DNA from: a virus
Direction: 5' to 3' (one strand)
DNA: 64,000 nucleotides
IMG/VR virus record: IMGVR_UViG_3300027861_000017
Coordinates: 27,136-91,135 of that record
The notes under the pieces were generated by a model, which worked only from the letters and a program-made list of their open reading frames with translations, made no database searches and was not told the origin of the DNA. The translations under genes were made by a program, and so were the position numbers. Of this stretch, positions 47,518 through 55,920 are shown piece by piece. Each line of letters starts with the position of its first letter. Position 1 is the first letter of the stretch.

Positions 47518-47603
47518 TGGCGGCAAAGCCCAGAATCGAACTGGGACAAGTTTTACCTTGGACGGTTTAGCAAACCGCTGGATTACCATTCTCCCACTTT
47601 GCC
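47518..47603 (-). tRNA. tRNA-Ser (anticodon GCU)
   Basis: Class II: acceptor GGCAAAG/CTTTGCC, anticodon stem GCGGT/ACCGT with loop TTGCTAA, long variable arm, T-arm with GTTCGATT, discriminator G and encoded CCA. Standard features throughout. Confidence 0.94.
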
Positions 47604-47792
47604 TTATTTCCTCAACTCTATTAATGCCTGAGACAGATCCATACTAGCTCTCTTAAGAGAAGCGGTTTCCTTGCAACCCCATTTTAATGCTGATTTGTCA
47701 CTTTCTATTCTCTTTTTTAATATATTAAGCTTATCCATAAATCTTTCTATCTCATCCTCAACTTCTAATATATTATACTCAGTTATCCCCAT
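47604..47792 (-). CDS. Coiled-coil small protein
   Basis: 62 residues: EVEDEIERFMDKLNILKKRIESDKSALKWGCKETAS, helical. Ends next to tRNA-Ser. Not recognised. Confidence 0.72.
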   Translation of the reverse strand: MGITEYNILEVEDEIERFMDKLNILKKRIESDKSALKWGCKETASLKRASMDLSQALIELRK

Positions 47793-47967
47793 TCTTTATC
47801 TCCTCCTGATATTCATAGCAAAGCTCACCCTTCCTCACTGAAAACACATCGCTTAACACGCATGCAGTTTCTAAGTGCGGGAATTTCCAATACTTGCAAG
47901 TTTTATTACAATCAACAAGCTCCTTCCCCTCTAGCTTGTTAAGTTTATCATTAATTAAGTGTGCCAT
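47779..47967 (-). CDS. Small CNKTCKYW zinc-module protein
   Basis: 62 residues: DCNKTCKYWKFPHLETACVLSD...LCYEYQEE, a variant of the recurring Cys module (CxxxCxYW). Function unknown. Confidence 0.72.
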   Translation of the reverse strand: MAHLINDKLNKLEGKELVDCNKTCKYWKFPHLETACVLSDVFSVRKGELCYEYQEEIKNGDN

Positions 47968-47976
47968 CTCTCCCCC

Positions 47977-48153
47977 TTAATCTCTATCTAATGCTCCTTG
48001 CGCAATTCTTATACACTCCTTGTATATTTCTATCATCTCTTCTATATTATCCTTATTTTTACGGGCGGTGTCAAGTCCTTTTTGAGCTTGCGCCAATAAT
48101 TCTTTTATTGCCATTGTCTTACTATCACATTCACAGTTAGAACATCCACTCAT
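47977..48153 (-). CDS. Small Cys-start helical protein
   Basis: 58 residues: MSGCSNCECDSKTMAIKELLAQAQKGLDTARKNKDN. CxxCxC at the start then a long helix. Not recognised. Confidence 0.66.
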   Translation of the reverse strand: MSGCSNCECDSKTMAIKELLAQAQKGLDTARKNKDNIEEMIEIYKECIRIAQGALDRD

Positions 48154-48164
48154 ATTAGTCTCCC

Positions 48165-48350
48165 TTATTGAAATTCATCATCAATGTAATTTTGAAATAG
48201 TTTCATATTCATAGGTTCCCACTTAGTGTCAATTAATGATACTCCAGGGACATAACATTGACATGGACAGGATGTTGGATTGTCCTCTTCATCCTCTACG
48301 ACCAAAACACATAAATTTTCACAGTAATCACATCTATAAATTGTTTTCAC
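48165..48350 (-). CDS. Small zinc-module protein
   Basis: 61 residues: IYRCDYCENLCVLVVEDEEDNPTSCPCQCYVPG, two Cys pairs. Probable zinc binding. Confidence 0.72.
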   Translation of the reverse strand: MKTIYRCDYCENLCVLVVEDEEDNPTSCPCQCYVPGVSLIDTKWEPMNMKLFQNYIDDEFQ

Positions 48351-48654
48351 TTATGTACTCCGTTTGATAATCTATGATTTTCATTTTGATATCTATATTA
48401 TGTTTATCCCAAAAACTAAATCCAGTGTCGTGTCTTTCTCTGTGATGTTTATTGCACATTGGAACAGATCTAGTGTCGTCGCATTTAATGCTAGTTCCAC
48501 CACCTTTAAATTTCTCATGATGGGCATTGGACTGTGGCGATCTTTTACATATTAAACATGGCTTACCCCTTATAAAGTCAAGATAATCCTCAGATCTAAA
48601 TATCTTTACTTTTGGTTGGGGGTTGAAATGTAAGTCTCTAATCCATCTATCCAT
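48334..48654 (-). CDS. HNH-type nuclease (DUF968-like)
   Basis: 106 residues: GKPCLICKRSPQSNAHHEKFKGGGTSIKCDDTRSVPMCNKHHRERHDTG is a Cys/His ββα-metal nuclease core (C-x-x-C, AHH, VPMC-x-x-HH) as in phage recombination nucleases. Acts on DNA by inference. Confidence 0.8.
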   Translation of the reverse strand: MDRWIRDLHFNPQPKVKIFRSEDYLDFIRGKPCLICKRSPQSNAHHEKFKGGGTSIKCDDTRSVPMCNKHHRERHDTGFSFWDKHNIDIKMKIIDYQTEYISENNL

Positions 48655-48895
48655 TTAGCACCATATACTTGATATAATTCAAAACGTATCTAAATATGTT
48701 TCTGTCATTCCATTCACGTACAGCTCGTGTGCTATAATCATACCACTTAGAGGCGAATCCGCACCCATCGTTATTCATATCACACATAACTATGAACTGA
48801 TAAGATATGTGTTTTCTGTCTTTACATTCCGTTGAATCGAAAAGAGCTGGTGATTTAATTGTCCCACATTTGGGACATGGTTTTAAATTATTCAC
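48647..48895 (-). CDS. Lar-like zinc protein
   Basis: 82 residues: LKPCPKCGTIKSPALFD...FIVMCDMNNDGCGFASKWYDYSTRAVREWNDRN, the Lar-family pattern (two Cys pairs, A-x-x-x-WN-x-R). Second of three copies; the tail beyond the Lar domain is unique. Confidence 0.78.
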   Translation of the reverse strand: MNNLKPCPKCGTIKSPALFDSTECKDRKHISYQFIVMCDMNNDGCGFASKWYDYSTRAVREWNDRNIFRYVLNYIKYMVLNG

Positions 48896-49166
48896 CTTTA
48901 ACTGTTTTCTCGTTATTCCTAGTATTCCATTTTTTTATAACGCCTTCTTTGGTTCCAGCTCCAATCTGAGCATCGCACCCTCCAAACCTAGAATTACATA
49001 AAACATAAAACCTTATTTCATCATTATTATCGTAAGAACCTCCTCGTGACATATAAACAGGAGCCTCGCAAGATCCACAAAAAGGACATTTATTTATACC
49101 TAAATATTCATTTTCTATTCCGTTTTGTTCTCTTCTCAATCCTTGCCCACTATTAAAATAACTCAT
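48888..49166 (-). CDS. Lar-like zinc protein
   Basis: 92 residues from ATG 49166: NKCPFCGSCEAPVYMSRG...RFYVLCNSRFGGCDAQIGAGTKEGVIKKWNTRN. Tandem Lar-like copy beside 48647-48895, with a longer N terminus. Confidence 0.78.
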   Translation of the reverse strand: MSYFNSGQGLRREQNGIENEYLGINKCPFCGSCEAPVYMSRGGSYDNNDEIRFYVLCNSRFGGCDAQIGAGTKEGVIKKWNTRNNEKTVKGE

Positions 49167-49510
49167 CATTCCCCCTTAGCTGTTTTCTCGTTATGACATG
49201 CTCTACACAATGATTCTAGATTATTCCAATCATATAGTAAGTCTACATCTCCATTATGTTTAATCTTATGGTGAACGTCTTTTACTGGAGTTACATGGCC
49301 ATTTCTGAGGCATTCCTCACAAAGAGGGTGTGCTTCGACATATCTATTCCGTAGCTTCTGCCATCTAGTTCCATACCCTCTATCCGTAGCTGTTCCTCTT
49401 TGTTTCTCATATCTACCGTTGATAATCTTATCGTGTTCTTCGCAATATCCATTATCTACTAGTTCGGGGCAGCCTGGGTATCTGCATGGTTTCTGGGGTT
49501 TGGTTGGCAT
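49166..49510 (-). CDS. HNH endonuclease
   Basis: 114 residues: two zinc knuckles (CRYPGCPELVDNGYCEEH), then LRNRYVEAHPLCEECLRNGHVTPVKDVHHKIKHNGDVDLLYDWNNLESLCRACHNEKT, the HNH core. Such nucleases often assist phage packaging; here it is far from the terminase. Confidence 0.92.
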   Translation of the reverse strand: MPTKPQKPCRYPGCPELVDNGYCEEHDKIINGRYEKQRGTATDRGYGTRWQKLRNRYVEAHPLCEECLRNGHVTPVKDVHHKIKHNGDVDLLYDWNNLESLCRACHNEKTAKGE

Positions 49511-49513
49511 ATG

Positions 49514-49981
49514 TTACTCCTCTAAATCAATATGTATATATTGTATATTACACTCATCTAGAACTTCTTTAGATTCAGGGTATATGGCGGGAGAAACACC
49601 CCCATAGTAGACTGTTGTTATTCCGGCGTTCACTATAGCTCTAGCACACATAACACAAGGGAATCCTGTACAATATAAGACTGAATCTTTAATCGAGGTT
49701 CCACTATATGCAGCAGATATTATCGCATTCACTTCACTATGAATACTCTCACAGGCCTCATACCTCTCACCAGACGGTATGTTTAGTTTTTCCCTGATGC
49801 ATCCAGTTTCAGTGCAATGTTTATATCCAGACGCAGACCCATTATATCCTGTCGTCAAGATTCTATTATCTTTAACGATGATAGATCCATGCTGCCGTCT
49901 AATACATGTTGATCTCTTGGAGACTAGATAAGCCATCTCCATAAAATATTTATTCCAACTTATCCTGCTTTGAATAGTCAC
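49514..49981 (-). CDS. dCMP deaminase
   Basis: 155 residues: SKRSTCIRRQHGSIIVKDNRILTTGYNG, CTETGC, CESIHSEVNAIISAA (HxE zinc ligand and catalytic Glu) and FPCVMCARAIVNAGI (PCxxC). Zinc enzyme making dUMP for the thymidylate route; typically allosterically controlled by dCTP/dTTP. Complements the TS-like gene at 30769. Confidence 0.95.
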   Translation of the reverse strand: MTIQSRISWNKYFMEMAYLVSKRSTCIRRQHGSIIVKDNRILTTGYNGSASGYKHCTETGCIREKLNIPSGERYEACESIHSEVNAIISAAYSGTSIKDSVLYCTGFPCVMCARAIVNAGITTVYYGGVSPAIYPESKEVLDECNIQYIHIDLEE

Positions 49982-50276
49982 CTGATTTTAAAAACCTCTT
50001 TACGTATCTCTTAAAACATGTTTGTAATTTGACACATGTTTGTGTGTACATCTTCTCTGTTCTGTAGAATTCCCTAAGCGTATCTTCTACATCGTATAAA
50101 CATAAATACATGTCTGCTAATTCTATAAACCCATCTTCGCTAATAGAATATTTGTAAGGCTCACAAGATAACCATAACCCTACATTGTGATAAAATTTCT
50201 CGTTCTTTAATGGGCATGGTCTTACGTTACAATCCATACTCCCGTTATACAAACACTTCCTTTTCCTCTTTGTCAT
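49950..50276 (-). CDS. Hypothetical Cys-containing protein
   Basis: 108 residues: KCLYNGSMDCNVRPCPLKNEKFYHNVGLWLSCEPYKYSISEDGFIELADMY; helical C terminus (ETCFKRYVKRFLKSG-type). Not recognised. Confidence 0.74.
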   Translation of the reverse strand: MTKRKRKCLYNGSMDCNVRPCPLKNEKFYHNVGLWLSCEPYKYSISEDGFIELADMYLCLYDVEDTLREFYRTEKMYTQTCVKLQTCFKRYVKRFLKSGDYSKQDKLE

Positions 50277-50326
50277 ACGTACCCCCCCCTATGTAATTTC
50301 GCTCTTTACATTAGGGGGAATATAAC

Positions 50327-50656
50327 CTAATTTTGTAGGTTTTTTCTTAATGTTTCTCTATATTTTTTTATTATCTTATTAATGTAGGGTTGAGAAAGTC
50401 CAAGTATATCAGCTATTTGCTGTTGAGTTTTTCTAAATTTGCCACCCTTTAAAAAATATTCAAAAATAATAATTTCTTCCTTATTAGTTATATTTTTAGG
50501 GTCGTCTATGTCGGAAAAAACGGCATCGTAGTCATTACTGTCATTGTATTTTACGACGCTTTCCATGGGTGGAATATAATCTTGATCAGCATACTTTTCG
50601 GCTTTCTTACACAATTCAGTGCATTTATCTCTTTTATTACATTCGTTACATAACAT
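50327..50656 (-). CDS. Sigma-like/HTH regulator
   Basis: 109 residues: CNECNKRDKCTELCK zinc part, acidic middle, and a C-terminal HTH (GKFRKTQQQIADILGLSQPYINKIIKKYRETLRKNL) like sigma region 4. Binds DNA; likely controls phage transcription. Own promoter at 50680-50707. Confidence 0.85.
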   Translation of the reverse strand: MLCNECNKRDKCTELCKKAEKYADQDYIPPMESVVKYNDSNDYDAVFSDIDDPKNITNKEEIIIFEYFLKGGKFRKTQQQIADILGLSQPYINKIIKKYRETLRKNLQN

Positions 50657-50679
50657 GAAATCACCTACCTTTTATCGGC

Positions 50680-50707
50680 ATATAACATATTTTTAGAACA
50701 ATGTCAA
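50680..50707 (-). promoter_or_regulatory. Sigma-70-like promoter
   Basis: TTGACA, 16 bases, TTATAT; leads straight into the HTH regulator. Confidence 0.65.
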
Positions 50708-51162
50708 TTTTTATTTATCATTTCTATTGCAATTTTATTATATTTATTTCTTAAACCCTCTGTATTAAAATTATAATTAACTTCTTCTAATATAAAAATC
50801 ATAAATTTTAAAACGGAAATAGAAGCCCTCATTGGGAATATACTAACAACTTTATCTATAATTATTAAAATATAATAATCTAATATATTATCCCAGTTTT
50901 TTTTCTTTTTACATTTATTAACATACAGTTTGTTATAATTCTTAATTGTTATCCACTCATCTTTAGCGTCTAGAATTACCTTATATGGATTATTGTCAAT
51001 ATTTACCATTCCGAATAAATCGTTAACTATTATTAACCCAAGCTTATGTAATATATTGTTGATTTTTATCACGCCATGACATTGATAGAATATATCTTCA
51101 CTAATATATTCATTGGTATTTAATAACTCATCTAAGATATTACTTCCGTCACTAATGATCAT
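50704..51162 (-). CDS. Hypothetical protein
   Basis: 152 residues, Ile/Asn-rich: IISDGSNILDELLNTNEYISEDIFYQCHGVIKINNILHKLGL...FPMRASISVLKFMIFILEEVNYNF. Not recognised; overlaps the resolvase gene by four bases. Confidence 0.75.
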   Translation of the reverse strand: MIISDGSNILDELLNTNEYISEDIFYQCHGVIKINNILHKLGLIIVNDLFGMVNIDNNPYKVILDAKDEWITIKNYNKLYVNKCKKKKNWDNILDYYILIIIDKVVSIFPMRASISVLKFMIFILEEVNYNFNTEGLRNKYNKIAIEMINKN

Positions 51163-51653
51163 TTTTCATATATCTCAAAATAAGCTACAGCTAATGCGAA
51201 GGCTTGCCAAATATCAGCTCGGAATCCATAAAAAAATCCAGGAGCTTTCTTCGTGCCTTTACCATAATTCTTTTGTCCATATGCAAATCTATCTATCAGG
51301 GCTTGTTTTATGACTTTATCATTTATCTTGGGGCCACCAGCACCGGTTAAAGCTATCCTTACATCATTTCTGGATATATATACCACCTTACCACCTTGAC
51401 CCTCCCATGATTCCTGGAACCTACCAGACCATAAGAGTGTATCTCTGGTGGTTTTACCCATAGTATAAGGATTAATTTTCTCTATAACTAATACGGTTTT
51501 AAAATCTTTGAGTGTGGCATTCTTCAACTTATTCCTAAGACATCTTATAATTATCTCATTAGATTCTTTGTTCTTGTTTATAATATGTTTATTATCCCAC
51601 GTAACATATCCAGATTCGGTAGTGCCTGGGTCTATTGCTATTATCTCTGTCAT
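51159..51653 (-). CDS. RuvC-like Holliday junction resolvase
   Basis: 164 residues from ATG 51653 (GGAGG upstream). IIAIDPGTTESGYVTWD gives the first catalytic Asp of the RNase H fold; VLVIEKINPYTMGK carries the Glu; the C-terminal DIWQAFALAVAYFE has the final acid. Resolves branched DNA before packaging. Family assignment from the DPG-T motif and order of acids. Confidence 0.87.
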   Translation of the reverse strand: MTEIIAIDPGTTESGYVTWDNKHIINKNKESNEIIIRCLRNKLKNATLKDFKTVLVIEKINPYTMGKTTRDTLLWSGRFQESWEGQGGKVVYISRNDVRIALTGAGGPKINDKVIKQALIDRFAYGQKNYGKGTKKAPGFFYGFRADIWQAFALAVAYFEIYEK

Positions 51654-51889
51654 ATTGATTCTGCCTCCTTCCAATAAGTGCAATTGTAACACATTGGATC
51701 ATAAGGTGATGAGTCACCTTGTTGTTCTGTGTAACTGAACCCCCATGGGGATTTGGCGTTTATTATTTTTAATTTAGCCCTTTTCTCACACGAACTTCTT
51801 TGTATTATAGCGTTACCAAATCTTTTAGTGCATTTAATGTAATCGTGTTTCTTTACAAATTCGTCTATCTGTTCTTGTGTTATTGTCAT
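51650..51889 (-). CDS. Small CYNCTYW zinc-module protein
   Basis: 79 residues ending SPYDPMCYNCTYWKEAESI with earlier Cys (CTKRFG, SSCEKRAK). The recurring module appears here at the C terminus. Function unknown. Confidence 0.74.
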   Translation of the reverse strand: MTITQEQIDEFVKKHDYIKCTKRFGNAIIQRSSCEKRAKLKIINAKSPWGFSYTEQQGDSSPYDPMCYNCTYWKEAESI

Positions 51890-51929
51890 AAAATCTCCAT
51901 CATATTAATTTTAAATCCAATATCTCCCT

Positions 51930-52307
51930 TCAAGGAGAGATCGCAATTCTTCCAAGGTGTGTGAATCCTAATTCATTTCTATACACATGAAACATTGCGT
52001 CGGTTATTCTAAATCTACCCATTATGTGTTGCTTAGTCATTTCTACAAATCCGTTCTCATCCATAACATTTATAATCTTACGCTTACTATCTTCTTTTCT
52101 TTGAGTCGCTGCCTTATTTGTCTTAGTGTCTCTCGGAATTCCTATTTCATTCATTTTTTCCCGAAGTGTGTATGAGCTTATTCCTAAATAATCCGCATAT
52201 ACTTCCATATCACCAAATATGCTGTAATCAGTTCTTAACATTTCCTCAACGGAGTCGAATTTTAAAAAAACAGCCCACTCCTCCCATTCCTCGTTATGTA
52301 TCGTCAT
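51930..52307 (-). CDS. Probable HTH-type DNA-binding protein
   Basis: 125 residues: DMEVYADYLGISSYTLREKMNEIGI and the later TKQHIMGRFRITDAMFHVYRNELGF read as two HTH-like units. DNA binding by inference. Confidence 0.7.
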   Translation of the reverse strand: MTIHNEEWEEWAVFLKFDSVEEMLRTDYSIFGDMEVYADYLGISSYTLREKMNEIGIPRDTKTNKAATQRKEDSKRKIINVMDENGFVEMTKQHIMGRFRITDAMFHVYRNELGFTHLGRIAISP

Positions 52308-52329
52308 ATTTATCTACCTCCTTGAATTA

Positions 52330-53352
52330 TTAATGTGCCATCCTATCATATTCCCTTAATTCAGAATGGACACTCAGGTGTTCGGTTACTAGCGTCTTAA
52401 CCGCTTCTCTTCGTTTATTAGACCATTTGAAGTGCCTAGCTATACGCTCCACCATATCCCCACCAAGATAGTCGTGATAATAAAAATGAGAATAACCCTT
52501 TTTCTCAAATGCAACAAACGGCTTGGCTATATCGTGCAATAAAGCAGCCCACCTCATATTAATATCCAGAGGAGTGGCATCTACTGTTAACTTAGTATGT
52601 GTCCATAGGTCATATTGGTGATGTTCGTTATTTTGATCATAACCATCTTGGATGGACAGTTCAGGTAGTATAAATTTAAACAATCCAGTATCCATTAGGA
52701 TATCTAATCCAGCAATAGGGTTATTCGACATTAATATCTTATCTAACTCCTGCATCCAGCGTTCTTTGGATATATGTAGGATTTTATAGGCGCACTTTTT
52801 AATATACCCATAAAGGTATTGGTCAACCTCAAACCCTAATTGCGAGCCAAATCTGGCACACCTGAGCATCCTTAAGGAGTCTTCCTTGATCCTCTTCTTG
52901 GGTTCACCAACAGCTTTAATGTTACCAGTCATAATATCTATTCTACCGTGATGTGGATCTATAAATCTACCATCTCTATACGCTATAGCATTCATAGTAA
53001 AATCACGTCTAGATAGATCTGCCGTTATATCCTGTACAAACTCAACTTCCGGTTTTCTGTTATTGTGAGAATAGGTCTCGGTTCTAAAGGTGGTAATCTC
53101 TACATCATGTCCAAACACTTTACAACCTAAAGTACCAAACCTTTTCCCTATATCGTAAGCCTTCCTGTTGTCGCCATGCTCATTTTTAGATTGCCTAATG
53201 AGGCTTTCTATTTCGTTTGGAGTGTGTGGGCAGCAGAAATCATAATCCTTAGGTTCCCTGTCCAGTAATATATCTCTTACAGAACCACCAACAAGATAAA
53301 CTGGGGATAATATGCTTTTAACTTCTTTATATATCTCCTCGTATTCCTTCAC
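52330..53352 (-). CDS. cca: CCA-adding enzyme (tRNA nucleotidyltransferase, class II, with HD domain)
   Basis: 340 residues: VYLVGGSVRDILLDREPKDYDF (GG-x-VRD and DYD catalytic motif), LSRRDFTMNAIAYRDGRFIDPHHGRIDI, KEDSLRMLRCARFGSQLGF, then HD domain (RWAALLHDIAKPFVAFEKKG...YHDYLGGDMV). Adds CCA to tRNA 3' ends. Two phage tRNAs here lack encoded CCA, and others have it, so it could complete or repair phage and host tRNAs. Slightly short versus cellular enzymes (C-terminal truncation). Confidence 0.94.
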   Translation of the reverse strand: MKEYEEIYKEVKSILSPVYLVGGSVRDILLDREPKDYDFCCPHTPNEIESLIRQSKNEHGDNRKAYDIGKRFGTLGCKVFGHDVEITTFRTETYSHNNRKPEVEFVQDITADLSRRDFTMNAIAYRDGRFIDPHHGRIDIMTGNIKAVGEPKKRIKEDSLRMLRCARFGSQLGFEVDQYLYGYIKKCAYKILHISKERWMQELDKILMSNNPIAGLDILMDTGLFKFILPELSIQDGYDQNNEHHQYDLWTHTKLTVDATPLDINMRWAALLHDIAKPFVAFEKKGYSHFYYHDYLGGDMVERIARHFKWSNKRREAVKTLVTEHLSVHSELREYDRMAH

Positions 53353-54014
53353 AGATTCATCCTCCTTATCTTAATCAGCACATCGTTTATTCTTTTGTAA
53401 TCTGGCTCATCTGGTAACGAGGTTTTAATCTCCTTAAACTCCTCATATGTAGTTGAGAATAATCTCATCATATCATTGATTTCCATGTCGCTAATATTAA
53501 ACAATATTTCTAGGTCTTCTACTTTGACATTTAATACACTATTCTCTAACAATTCCCTACCTTGTTGTAATAATCTAAAACAATGCCTAGCGTGTTGTTT
53601 GTGTCTAGTGTGTGTCTCGCCTATTTCATGTTTATTATATAACTCTTTAGCCTCATTTAGTGCATATTTCCCATATGAAAGATATATACTAGTGTGTAAA
53701 AAAGAGTCCCTAATATCAATAAGCATTTGACCTTCTCTTGTCAATGCAGTGTATTCATTTAAATACATAAGTTCTAATATTGTTGGATTACATTTAAGTG
53801 CCAATGTGAAATATTTCTCTACCTCGTGATATTTAATATCGTGAGAGTTTAAATTAGGGTTTGTCTTAAATATTGTCTTTTCACCTTTGTGTAAAGATAG
53901 AGTTTTAACAGTAGGATGAAGAAATATCCCCATCATGTCAGTATCGCTTTCTGGAGTGTCAATCCCGTAGGCCTTAGATCCTACTACTCCCTCTAAAATA
54001 ATCTTTTCATCCAT
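53349..54014 (-). CDS. RlaP/YcgL-type predicted nucleotidyltransferase
   Basis: 221 residues: ILEGVVGSKAYGIDTPESDTDMMGIFLHP is the GS-x(n)-D-x-D core of the predicted nucleotidyltransferase family (RlaP), followed by HSHDIKYHEVEKYFTLALKCNPTILELMY and a helical C terminus. Coupled to the CCA gene (ATGA). RNA ligase-associated in bacteria; substrate here unknown. Confidence 0.85.
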   Translation of the reverse strand: MDEKIILEGVVGSKAYGIDTPESDTDMMGIFLHPTVKTLSLHKGEKTIFKTNPNLNSHDIKYHEVEKYFTLALKCNPTILELMYLNEYTALTREGQMLIDIRDSFLHTSIYLSYGKYALNEAKELYNKHEIGETHTRHKQHARHCFRLLQQGRELLENSVLNVKVEDLEILFNISDMEINDMMRLFSTTYEEFKEIKTSLPDEPDYKRINDVLIKIRRMNL

Positions 54015-54246
54015 TATATTTATACCTCGTATTAGCAATCATGTATATTAAATTATAACCATCTCCAGGACATAACCTTAAAAACTGGATCATATAATCA
54101 CCTACACAGGTTTTATGTACTAGCGTAGCTAACATATTTTCACCATCTTCACTTCCATCTATCGGCAAAAGGAAACATTCCCCATTTTCGTTAGTGCCGC
54201 AAATCGGACAAATATCCCCTTCTGGGAACTTTTCAAAATAATCCAT
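54007..54246 (-). CDS. Hypothetical protein with CxxCGT zinc site
   Basis: 79 residues: DICPICGTNENGECFLLPIDG...HKTCVGDYM. ATG 54246 from AAGAAGGGGG. The stretch 54253-54345 beyond it holds no gene I can support. Confidence 0.75.
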   Translation of the reverse strand: MDYFEKFPEGDICPICGTNENGECFLLPIDGSEDGENMLATLVHKTCVGDYMIQFLRLCPGDGYNLIYMIANTRYKYNG

Positions 54247-54345
54247 ATACACCCCCTTCTTGACGTTGTTTTTAAAAACCTATACTCTGGTACCCTTTTT
54301 ATTTTTTGTGGCAGCCTCGTGGCTCCTGATAGCCTTAAATTAAAC

Positions 54346-54939
54346 TTAAAGGGCATATCTAACACCCCACATTAACCCATCTCGATTAAACCCAGTGGAA
54401 ACGTAAGAACTTAGGTTGGACTTGACTGAGATCCTATTTTGGTTTATCCAAGTCTTTAGTAAAACGAGTGACAATAACTCCAACTTACTAATATCTGAGT
54501 ACTTTTCCATCCTGACAGGATCATGGCTTAGGTTATTATCATCGAAACTGAATGAATATATCGTGTACAATAAAAAATAGTAATTAGTTATATATATCAG
54601 TGATTTATTATAAGTTGTCGGTTTAATGTGATATGAATCTAGTGCTATTTCAAACAACACACTACTGGCCATGTCGCCAGATGCACCAAAACCGAATTGT
54701 CTTTCTTTTGGGATATTATCAACCGATACATACCCTACATGTAAGTTATTGTTTTCTTTATGGAAAAATTTAATATCTGGATTCATATCGTAATATTCTG
54801 CGTAGGCATAGTGGCCTAATTCGTGGGTTAGAATGTGTGTGCCGTAAGCTAAGCCGATAGATCCTAGATCCTCCAGGAGAGCTGCATTGGATGTAGTAGA
54901 GAATAATAAAAAAAGTAATATAATTAAGAGTCTAGACAA
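54346..54939 (-). CDS. Secreted/periplasmic HExxH-type metalloprotease candidate
   Basis: 197 residues. Signal peptide MSRLLIILLFLLFSTTSNA with a Ala-x-Ala-type cut near residue 19, then YGTHILTHELGHYAYAEYYD, an HELGH zinc motif with matching downstream acids, and no transmembrane body. Such M50/site-2-like or gluzincin short forms cleave proteins outside the membrane. TTG start placed by GGAG ten bases upstream, within the RepO reading frame. Unusual for a phage early-gene region. Confidence 0.75.
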   Translation of the reverse strand: MSRLLIILLFLLFSTTSNAALLEDLGSIGLAYGTHILTHELGHYAYAEYYDMNPDIKFFHKENNNLHVGYVSVDNIPKERQFGFGASGDMASSVLFEIALDSYHIKPTTYNKSLIYITNYYFLLYTIYSFSFDDNNLSHDPVRMEKYSDISKLELLSLVLLKTWINQNRISVKSNLSSYVSTGFNRDGLMWGVRYAL

Positions 54940-55712
54940 AATTTACATACTCCTTTTCCTGGTATAAGTGTTATGTTGGTACCACCGCATCCTGGGCATG
55001 TACCGGTACCATCGTTATTTGATTCTGCTTTAAGCTCTTGCTTTAAAAAATTATTTTTAGGATCTACCTCCTCCAAAAACTTCTCCAGTCCTCTTTTCAG
55101 GAAATCCTTAAGGTTCCACTTGTAGGAGAAATAATATTTATCAGATTTTAATATTTCACAGTAATTGCATAGTGCTGAATAAATATCTTCTAATTCATAT
55201 AATTTTACCGCCTTCTTGATAGAAGATGCATATTCTGTTAAGAATATATCTTTATGCACAACTATTCCTAACTCATTCCAAAAATCAAAAATATCACTAT
55301 AAATATTCTTTTGTATAGTTTCTTTTGTATAGTTTCTTTTGTGTTCCCCTGTACTGGTTACTCCAAAACCTGAATTGGTTACTCTAGAACCTGAATCGGT
55401 TATAACCTGTTTAGGTAACTCCGTCCATAATTCGTAATCTTTTTGAAATGATGTATAGTGACCATCCCTTATTATTATATTACGTTTTTTTAATTCGTTT
55501 AATGCTCTAGAAACGTGTTGTTTCTGTATTCCGGTTATTTCATTTAACTGACTATTACTTATCCAATCGCTTTTCTTATTCCAACCATAGGTTTTCCTTA
55601 ATATACATAGCATGATTCTAGTTTGATAGGATGATAAGTTGATTTTGCACAATGCTTCCATTATCTCATTGGCTATATTAGTGAAACCATTCTCTTTTTG
55701 TGGATTTGCCAT
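54924..55712 (-). CDS. RepO-like replication initiator
   Basis: 262 residues: FTNIANEIMEALCKINLSSYQTRIMLCILRKTYGWNKKSDWISNSQLNEITGIQKQHVSRALNELKKRNII is the Phage_rep_O winged-helix domain; the C terminus has CPGCGGTNITLIPGKGVCKFC zinc site. Recognises the origin and delivers DnaB. Origin iterons would be inside this gene, not visible as repeats to me. Confidence 0.9.
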   Translation of the reverse strand: MANPQKENGFTNIANEIMEALCKINLSSYQTRIMLCILRKTYGWNKKSDWISNSQLNEITGIQKQHVSRALNELKKRNIIIRDGHYTSFQKDYELWTELPKQVITDSGSRVTNSGFGVTSTGEHKRNYTKETIQKNIYSDIFDFWNELGIVVHKDIFLTEYASSIKKAVKLYELEDIYSALCNYCEILKSDKYYFSYKWNLKDFLKRGLEKFLEEVDPKNNFLKQELKAESNNDGTGTCPGCGGTNITLIPGKGVCKFCLDS

Positions 55713-55767
55713 ATTTTTATCCTCTAGAAAATAAAGGTTTTATATCCTCTTCTATTTTAATTTTTTA

Positions 55768-55920
55768 TCAATCAAAAAACTCCACCTGAATCCCACATCC
55801 TGGGCAATGAAAATACACAATATCTAAATAAGAATCCTTGTATTCTAATAAACTCTTCTTATCTCCACACCACTTACATCCAGAACATATTATCTTACTC
55901 TCTTTCTTCTTTTTTGACAC
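55768..55920 (-). CDS. Zinc-ribbon peptide
   Basis: 50 residues: SKIICSGCKWCGDKKS...YFHCPGCGIQVEFFD, GTG start at 55920 with GGGAGGG six bases upstream. CxxCxxC...CPGC ribbon. Confidence 0.66.
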   Translation of the reverse strand: MSKKKKESKIICSGCKWCGDKKSLLEYKDSYLDIVYFHCPGCGIQVEFFD

